Below, piece after piece: positions 57,844 through 64,000 of a DNA stretch of 64,000 nt. The translations under genes were made by a program, and so were the position numbers. This stretch comes from Palaemon carinicauda. Lineage: Eukaryota > Arthropoda > Malacostraca > Decapoda > Palaemonidae. The DNA is taken from the NCBI RefSeq assembly GCF_036898095.1, contig NC_090759.1, positions 28,000,434-28,064,433 of the forward strand. Direction: 5' to 3'. Under the pieces are notes generated by a model that was not told the origin of the DNA, searched no databases, and was given only the letters and a program-made list of their open reading frames with translations. Within the stretch, counting starts at the first letter, position 1. Each line of letters opens with the position of its first letter.

Positions 57844-60800
57844 CAGTATAAGTTTAACCTGAAGTATGAAATCTATAAGCTTGATATGGCAACATGAAAA
57901 TTGGAGGGGACTTAAAAGGAATGATCATTAAAGTGGATAAATAGACTAGACTACAGGGTTTTATTACATCCATACAATATATTCCAAAACCTTTATACAT
58001 TATCTTTCAAGTCCCACAAAGAAATCTCAAAGCTGAGTTACAAAAAGCAAGTAATTCAAACTTCACAGTTTTTATATCAAAATATCCAGAAATTTTTTTA
58101 ACTAATCCCAATTTTCACCTGCAGAAATTTTCAGTTTAACTATGGCTTTGTTTAAAACCAGTGCTCAAAAAAAAAAAAAAGGATTTCATAACACTGAATA
58201 TCCTGAGTTTCTTGACGAAAAACAGTTATGACCTTAAATCATACTCCCCAAACTTACTTTAATGGATACATTAACTCTTCAATGGATACATTAACTCTTC
58301 CGATTCTTTACGTGACAGGGGCATGATGTGCCATATTAAGTTGGAGTGATTTTGTATTTTTGGAGACTTATAATGCCTTAGGTCAGGCAGCCTCATGACA
58401 CTTAGGTCCTTAGGTCCACTGTCACTAGGGACCTGGAACTCTAGGTTAGGTTAGAATGCAATTTTCTACTTTTTAGGACTTATGGAGTTCAGCATACTAG
58501 GTTAGATTAGTATGAACACATTTCGGGAATTATTCTCAATACATTTCCTTGTCTTCTACATATTTGCAGAATAGTTACCGATGACAAATTTTGACTATTT
58601 TTCCAGCTGCTTAACTCATTATATTGTTTATACAGAATTACTCTTTCCTATTAGTGTAAGAAACTTTATTATCTTTTTCCCACATTCTGAAAGTGTAAAA
58701 CTTTACTTGAGCACCAGCAATAGCAAACATCACTGCCTCACTTCCATCCTACTTACCCTACGGAGTCCAATTCTTTCTTAGTAAAGAGGATTTCACCTCT
58801 CCAACCACTCGCTCACTTTAAACTGTACTCATCGTACCTTGAGGTACCTTTGAACAGTCCATGGGTAAAGATATACATACCCAAAAACCTGGTTTTTCAC
58901 AGGGTGTCACTATAATCTTTGTAAATGGGGAATATGTTTACAAATAACTAATGGCTTGCATAAACAATAATGCATAGCAATGCATAATAAAAATGAGGTA
59001 ATTGATTGGAAAAATATATTGTTCATGCATCTTAAAAGAGGAAATTAAATCATCATAATGGTAGCATTCCAGAAGCAAATGTGTAAAATATCAATAAATT
59101 TTTATTAACTATTTTACATGACTTTGAACAACGGAAATATTTTGTATTTACAGTATAGGCATTTTTACTGTTTTTATAATGATTTCCGACGGAAATCCAT
59201 AGATTTTGAGTTATAGTGGGTTGACTACCAAGTAATATTAATGAAAAACTGTCAAAAGACTGAAGCTTTTGTTCGCCAGGACTTCCGGACACGTAGAAAG
59301 CAAGACTAAATCAATTTTCTATGGAGTCGTTCACAAGTGTTCATCGTATTACTACTTCCTAACTTAAATAGGTTCTATTGTAGTTTATTACAGGGTAATG
59401 TAACCTAGGGAAGAAAATACTTTCTATAGAAAAGGTCTGTTCTCTATGAAAATGACACTCTTTCCTGTCGGAAATGAATAGTTTCAGAAGTTAGTTATAC
59501 TACTTTTTTTAGCATGCGTAGCTCAACATTACCGCTTGCCAGTACATACGAGCTTGATGTTTTGGTTATCTGGTGATCGAAGCGAGCCCGCGGCAGAACA
59601 AGAGCCATTATATTTAAATATTATAACAGAAAATATGGTCTCCTCTAGTAAATAACGAGATTTAACCTGTTTTCACCTTCATTTCAACGGCAACAACAAC
59701 CACCAGTTCGGCTACTTGAAGTGAGTCGAACTGGTTGTTCTGTTTGTTTTTGGTTGAAATGAAGGTCAAATTCAGTTAAATTACTTTATTTGTTACAGGA
59801 AAACATATATTTTGTGTTCGAAATGATACCCTGTAAACTTATAAAACTTTACCCTTAATTGGGCTAATGATTTATTGTTTTTTGATCCGACGTATGATCA
59901 CTTCGCTCGTGATTAATCATTATCTCATTGATCCTATGTTCTGGCATGCGGAACGTTTCACTAAGAGTATTACTAGTATTTCGCTGTTAATCATCACTTA
60001 TACAAACTTAGAATTTTATTACCTCGGTTACTATTACCTAGCAACTCATGGTTAAGGGTTTAAACAAATGTACTAATAATCTTTTATTGAAATATGCTAA
60101 TTAAAAGTTTTGGGAAGTTGTATTGATATAAAATGAAACCCAATATTTATCAAGTTATATACCAATTATAACCACCGAGGGCAGTGCAGTCATATGACTG
60201 TAATTTTGGGTTTGCCTCGTAATTTACTACTTACAGTACGCCTAAGGTCTAGGTACATTAAAATTCTCCAGCTAGTCTATGTCCAATAAACACGTCCAAG
60301 AGAAGCAATGTTACTCGCCACTCAGTAAATAATCTGATGTTTTCTCTGTGAGACTTACCAAACCATTGATTATCTTAGGTTTACGCAACTGCCTTGACCT
60401 CTCGATGCTGTAAACGAAATCGGCAATATTTTGACAATTCAGTAGTAATATAAGATTTTAACCTATGTAACGGCTCTATTACTCTATATCGTATGGCCTC
60501 CTCCATTTTTTCTTAAAATCTTAAAGTTTTTTTTTTTTACGAAAAATTTCGTCACCGAATCAATCTATATAGTTATTCTAATTATCAAAAGACTGATGTC
60601 ACCATAAATGTTTCTAATAAACTCCGTGTAGCCAATTAGTCTACAAGCACCACCAGAAACCAATTATATGTTATCATAAAGAAACTTGTGATAAAGTGTA
60701 TTACCAGGACAATTCTGTAACTATCTACCACAAAAGTACAACTTAAAACTAAAAAACTTAAACAGATGAGCAAGATTGATAAAAGGTGTCCAACCCGAGG

Positions 60801-61500
60801 AAGGATCACTCCTACAGTAATTAATTTACACTGGCTATATCAAAGCTAGAATCGTTTAAAATATGTATAATAACCCATAGAGTTATCAGAACCGGACGTC
60901 TAAAATATCTATGAGAATTACTACACATTGTGCAGCCAACAAATCGTGTTGACACGAGAATAGTTATGACATGGTTTAAAAATATTGGAACCTAGATATT
61001 TGTCTACTGTAGGCTCTAAAGCCTTCGAATATGTGGCCTTAAGACTACAATAAGCTCACACTAAACATTCTTAAGACTGAAGATATTCAGGCTTTCAATT
61101 AGGAACTAAAGGCTTTCTTTTTACCAAAGTGCTTCGAGTGTGGATTTATCAAAACAACCAATATGCGGTATGAAATGCCGAATGTCTTGAAATGTTAGTA
61201 CAATAAAATGACTGAAGGTCCTGGAGAGAGTAGGTCCATAAAAGTATCCCTTAAGTAAAAGTAAGTGACCAAGAAAACGAATCCTATCAATATTTCTTAT
61301 TTGTAAACGAAATCTCTAATCACAGTTGTATGATTTTGACGGCTAAAATTGGACATCATATGTCCACTGACTGAAAAGACTATTGTTAAAGGTCGATCTC
61401 CTTGGTTTGATAGAAAGAATTGAGAAAAATTGGGGAAAATCCCCAATAAAGCAAGTAAAATTTCGGGTAGAATCCACAGAACATTCACTTTTATGAATAA
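57844..61500. other. Intergenic or intronic sequence without recognised genes
   Basis: AT-rich, with many stops in all frames. I see a 21-bp duplication at about 58260-58300 (ATGGATACATTAACTCTTC twice) and an inverted repeat at 59661-59781. The promoter or 5' exon of the FAM185A-like gene could lie here, but nothing identifies it. Confidence 0.5.
59661..59781. repeat. Imperfect inverted repeat, about 55-bp arms
   Basis: The left arm (TTTAACCTG...CACCTTCATTTCAAC ...CCAGTTCGGCT, 59661-59712) pairs with the right arm (AGTCGAACTGGTTGTTCTG ... GTTGAAATGAAGGTCAAATT, 59723-59781) around a 10-nt loop (ACTTGAAGTG). A transcript from either strand could fold as a hairpin of about 120 nt. It may be a foldback MITE or a hairpin RNA; no evidence decides. 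Confidence 0.7.
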
Positions 61501-61519
61501 ACACTTTATGAAGTTTATC

Positions 61520-62032
61520 CCAGTCTGATTCAGACATATTTGGAATACGCTGTTCAATCTTGGTCTTCGCGGTTAAGAAAAGATACATTATTGGAAAAGG
61601 TACTGAGGAGAGCAAAAAGAATGGTACCCGAATGTATAGGCCTTGGTAACGAACAACGTTTAAGATATCTTGGATTAACTATCTTGGAAGAGAGAATGGG
61701 ATGAGGTGATCCAATCGAGGTTTTCAATATAATGCATAGTTTTGAAGACCTGGATAGGAAAAAAAAAATCTTTGCTTGGTTCCCTACCCTCAAGCTACTA
61801 GCGCTGCTGTAAGAGTTCTGATGACCCATATAGACTATTCGAAATTAGTGTGAATCATGCAATAGGAGGAAGAACTTTTTGTTATGCTGCACAGAGACTC
61901 TTCAACGACCTTCCACTTGATGTCAAGAATAGCAAAAATGTGGCAGCTTTCAAGAAAAACCTGAAGACTTATTTCTTTGTTAAGTGTTATAATAGTGATC
62001 AGAAAACTATTAAGCCTGAATACAAATGCTAG
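61520..62032 (+). pseudogene. CR1/L2-like LINE ORF2 C-terminal remnant
   Basis: From 61530 the plus strand reads LEYAVQSWSSRLRKDTLLEK, RRAKRMVPECIGLGNEQRLR then YLGLTILEERMG. After a stop and frame change comes GDPIEVFNIMH. From 61850 it reads HAIGGRTFCYAAQRLFNDLP with FKKNLKTYFF and ends at the TAG near 62030. These are the usual C-terminal motifs of CR1/L2/Jockey-group LINE ORF2 (YAVQxW, A-x-R-x-VP, RL-x-x-L-x-L-x-x-LEERR, P-x-x-x-F-K-x-x-LK). Broken by frameshifts. Its 3' UTR continues after the RTE-like insertion, at 63826-63890. Confidence 0.75.
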
Positions 62033-62097
62033 CGAATAACTGAAAAGAAACAGAGCAAAATATAAACCAAAAAGAAATTATTTTCTCACATCAAGGT

Positions 62098-63564
62098 ATG
62101 GATGGTGTGAAAGCTGAGATGTTGAAGGAAGGGGGTGTGACTGTACTTGAATGGTTGGTGAGATTGTTTAATGTGTGTTTTGTGTTGTCAATGGTACCAG
62201 TAGATTGGGTCTGTGCATGTATTGTACCACTATATAAGGGTAAGGGAGATGTGCATGAGTGTTGTAACTCAAGAGGTATTAGTTTGTTGAGTGTAGTTGG
62301 AAAAGTGTATGGTAGAGTACTGATTAATAGGATTAAGGATAAAACAGAGAATGCAATCTTGGAAGTACAGGGTGGTTTTAGAAGAGGTAGGGGTTGTATG
62401 AATCAGATTTTTACAGTTAGGCAGATATGCGAGAAATATTTAGCAAAAGGTAAGGAGGTGTATGTTGCGTTTATGGATCTGGAGAAAGCATATGATAGAG
62501 TTGATAGGGAAGCAATGTGGAATGTGATGAGGTTATATGGAGTTGGTGGAAGGTTGTTGCAAGCAGTGAAAAGTTTCTACAAAGGTAGTAAAGCATGTGT
62601 TAGAATAGGAAATGAAGTGAGCGATTGGTTTCCGGTGAGAGTGGGGCTGAGACAGGGATGTGTGATGTCGCCGTGGTTGTTTAACTTGTATGTTGATGGA
62701 GTGGTGAGAGAGGTGAATGCTCGAGTGCTTGGACGAGGATTAAAACTGGTAGGCGAGAATGATCATGAATGGGAGGTAAATCAGTTGTTGTTTGCGGATG
62801 ATACTGTACTGGTAGCAGACACAGAAGAGAAGCTTGACCGACTAGTGACAGAATTTGGAAGGGTGTGTGAGAGAAGGAAGTTGAGAGTTAATGTGGGTAA
62901 GAGTAAGGTTATGAGATGTACGAGAAGGGAAGGTGGTGCAAGGTTGAATGTCATGTTGAATGGAGAGTTACTTGAGGAGGTGGATCAGTTTAAGTACTTG
63001 GGGTCTGTTGTTGCAGCAAATGGTGGAGTGGAAGCAGATGTACGTCAGAGAGTGAATGAAGGTTGCAAAGTGTTGGGGGCAGTTAAGGGAGTAGTAAAAA
63101 ATAGAGGGTTGGGCATGAATGTAAAGAGAGTTCTATATGAGAAAGTGATTGTACCAACTGTGATGTATGGATCGGAGTTGTGGGGAATGAAAGTGATGGA
63201 GAGACAGAAATTGAATGTGTTTGAGATGAAGTGTCTGAGGAGTATGGCTGGTGTATCTCGAGTAGATAGGGTTAGGAACGAAGTGGTGAGGGTGAGAACG
63301 GGTGTAAGAAATGAGTTAGCGGCTAGAGTGGATATGAATGTGTTGAGGTGGTTTGGCCATGTTGAGAGAATGGAAAATGGCTGTCTGCTAAAGAAGGTGA
63401 TGAATGCAAGAGTTGATGGGAGAAGTACAAGAGGAAGGCCAAGGTTTGGGTGGATGGATGGTGTGAAGAAAGCTCTGGGTGATAGGAGGATAGATGTGAG
63501 AGAGGCAAGAGAGCGTGCTAGAAATAGGAATGAATGGCGAGCGATTGTGACGCAGTTCCGGTAG
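62098..63564 (+). CDS. Non-LTR reverse transcriptase, 488 residues, 5'-truncated ORF2
   Basis: An uninterrupted frame from 62098 to the TAG at 63562-63564. RT motifs: WVCACIVPLYKGKGD and SRGISLLSVVGKVYGRVL (37-74), QGGFRRGRGCMNQIF (91-105), FMDLEKAYDRVD (125-136, Asp 127 catalytic), RQGCVMSPWLFNLYVDG (185-201) and LLFADDTVLV (230-239, catalytic Asp-Asp 234-235). A C-terminal module reads RWFGHVERME (417-426) and TRGRPRFGWMDGVKKA (444-459), typical of RTE-type ORF2. The upstream endonuclease domain is absent because of 5' truncation; Met 1 is simply the first codon after the break. The clade call (RTE or a near relative) is tentative, but RT identity is certain. The intact frame indicates a young insertion. 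Confidence 0.85.
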   Translation: MDGVKAEMLKEGGVTVLEWLVRLFNVCFVLSMVPVDWVCACIVPLYKGKGDVHECCNSRGISLLSVVGKVYGRVLINRIKDKTENAILEVQGGFRRGRGCMNQIFTVRQICEKYLAKGKEVYVAFMDLEKAYDRVDREAMWNVMRLYGVGGRLLQAVKSFYKGSKACVRIGNEVSDWFPVRVGLRQGCVMSPWLFNLYVDGVVREVNARVLGRGLKLVGENDHEWEVNQLLFADDTVLVADTEEKLDRLVTEFGRVCERRKLRVNVGKSKVMRCTRREGGARLNVMLNGELLEEVDQFKYLGSVVAANGGVEADVRQRVNEGCKVLGAVKGVVKNRGLGMNVKRVLYEKVIVPTVMYGSELWGMKVMERQKLNVFEMKCLRSMAGVSRVDRVRNEVVRVRTGVRNELAARVDMNVLRWFGHVERMENGCLLKKVMNARVDGRSTRGRPRFGWMDGVKKALGDRRIDVREARERARNRNEWRAIVTQFR

Positions 63565-63818
63565 GCCCTGCTGCTTCCTCCGGTGCCTTAGATGACCGCG
63601 GAGGTAGCAGCAGTAGGGGACTCAGCAGTATGAAGCTTCATCTGTGGTGGAAATGTGGGAGGTTGGGCTGTGGCACCCTAGCAGTACCAGCTGAACTCGG
63701 CTGAGTTCCTGGTTAGGCTGGAGGAACGTAGAGAGTAGAGGTCCCCTTTTTTGTTTTGTTTCTTGTTGTTGTCGGCTACCCCCCAAAATTGGGGGAAGTG
63801 CCTTTGGTATATGGATGG
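63565..63818 (+). other. 3' UTR and tail of the RTE-like LINE
   Basis: Contains ATGAAGCTTCATCTGTGGTG, CTGTGGCACCCTAGCAGTAC and a terminal stem CCCCCCAAAATTGGGGG, all shared with the minus-strand copy at 4187-4452. Ends TATATGGATGG. Confidence 0.8.
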
Positions 63819-63825
63819 ATCAAGG

Positions 63826-63890
63826 CCCGCCTGAACAGACTCTAGTGTCTGATGGAGGGCGAGAAATAAACCCCTAAAAGTAAAAGTAAG
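63826..63890 (+). mobile_element. 3' tail of the interrupted CR1/L2-like LINE
   Basis: CCTGAACAGACTCTAGTGTC, TGATGGAGGGCGAGAAATAA then CCCCTAAAAGTAAAAGTAAG continues the 3' UTR broken at 62096. It ends in AAGTAAAAGTAAG-type short repeats characteristic of these LINE 3' ends. Confidence 0.6.
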
Positions 63891-64000
63891 AACCCTGGAA
63901 AGTGAGTTTCACTCTCACTATACAAGAGGTCATAACCAAACAAACGTAAAACGTGTAGAACATCCAGTAGAAGAGGGATTTTTGACATCAGGATAAAACA
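63891..64000. other. No recognisable feature
   Basis: Short remaining flank without coding or repeat signal. Confidence 0.5.

Larger units (their letters stand above)
62090..63825 (+). mobile_element. RTE-like non-LTR retrotransposon, 5'-truncated, with target duplication
   Basis: The insertion runs from 62097 (TATGGATGGTGTG) to 63818 (TATATGGATGG). It is flanked by the direct repeat ATCAAGG at 62090-62096 and 63819-63825. It consists of the RT-bearing part of ORF2 and a 3' UTR of about 255 bp ending in TATGGATGG. The endonuclease domain and 5' region are missing, as expected for 5' truncation. It interrupts the 3' UTR of an older CR1/L2-like LINE. Another 3' end of this family is at 4187-4452. 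Confidence 0.82.

Noticed and set aside
59053..59292. Minus-strand 79-codon frame as an upstream exon of the host gene
   Set aside because: No splice signals in phase with exon 1 and no recognisable motif; AT-rich chance frame cannot be excluded.

Overview
This is a eukaryotic, intron-rich and repeat-dense animal window. The DIRS-type tyrosine-recombinase retrotransposons, long (GA)n tracts, tRNA-derived SINE and RTE/CR1-like LINEs suggest an arthropod, most likely a malacostracan (decapod) crustacean; that assignment is inference. No bacterial or plasmid feature is present.

One host gene is visible, on the minus strand. Five exons (49572-49824, 29744-29912, 21090-21289, 13560-13740 and 13039-13171) join in compatible phases with GT/AG borders. 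They encode about 301 residues of a FAM185A-like protein: a presequence-like N-terminus, then repeated beta-strand (DUF4097-like) segments. The 3'-terminal coding exon was not found and probably lies beyond position 1.

The large introns consist almost entirely of DIRS elements, all in the same sense as the gene. Intron 1 (19.7 kb) holds copy H (44085-48900) and copy F (30301-43836), and F is split by copy G (34326-43614). Intron 2 (8.5 kb) holds copy E (21912-29546). Intron 3 (7.3 kb) holds copy D/I (13915-20750). Intron 5 begins 36 bp before copy C (6627-13002). A further decayed copy, J, may span 1648-6112. The most complete copy, A (50085-57843), is on the plus strand, beyond exon 1. It shows the full DIRS plan: inverted terminal repeats, Gag, RT/RNase H, an overlapping tyrosine recombinase and an internal complementary region. 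It is frameshifted several times.

Younger elements are nested in these copies. They include a 2.85-kb TA-flanked pogo/Tigger-like element and a 5S rRNA-like insert in G, a piggyBac-type MITE, a FLYWCH/MULE transposase remnant and a tRNA-derived SINE in D/I, and RTE 3' fragments in E and H. H also carries a 21-bp minisatellite full of TGACGTCA. At the right end (61520-63890) a 5'-truncated RTE-like LINE with an intact 488-residue ORF sits inside the 3' UTR of an older CR1/L2-like LINE, flanked by a 7-bp duplication. At the left end (1-1130) is a decayed pogo-like transposon. The stretch 57844-61500 is mostly unassigned.

Homology calls were made by eye, from remembered family motifs and from comparing copies within this window; no database search was run.
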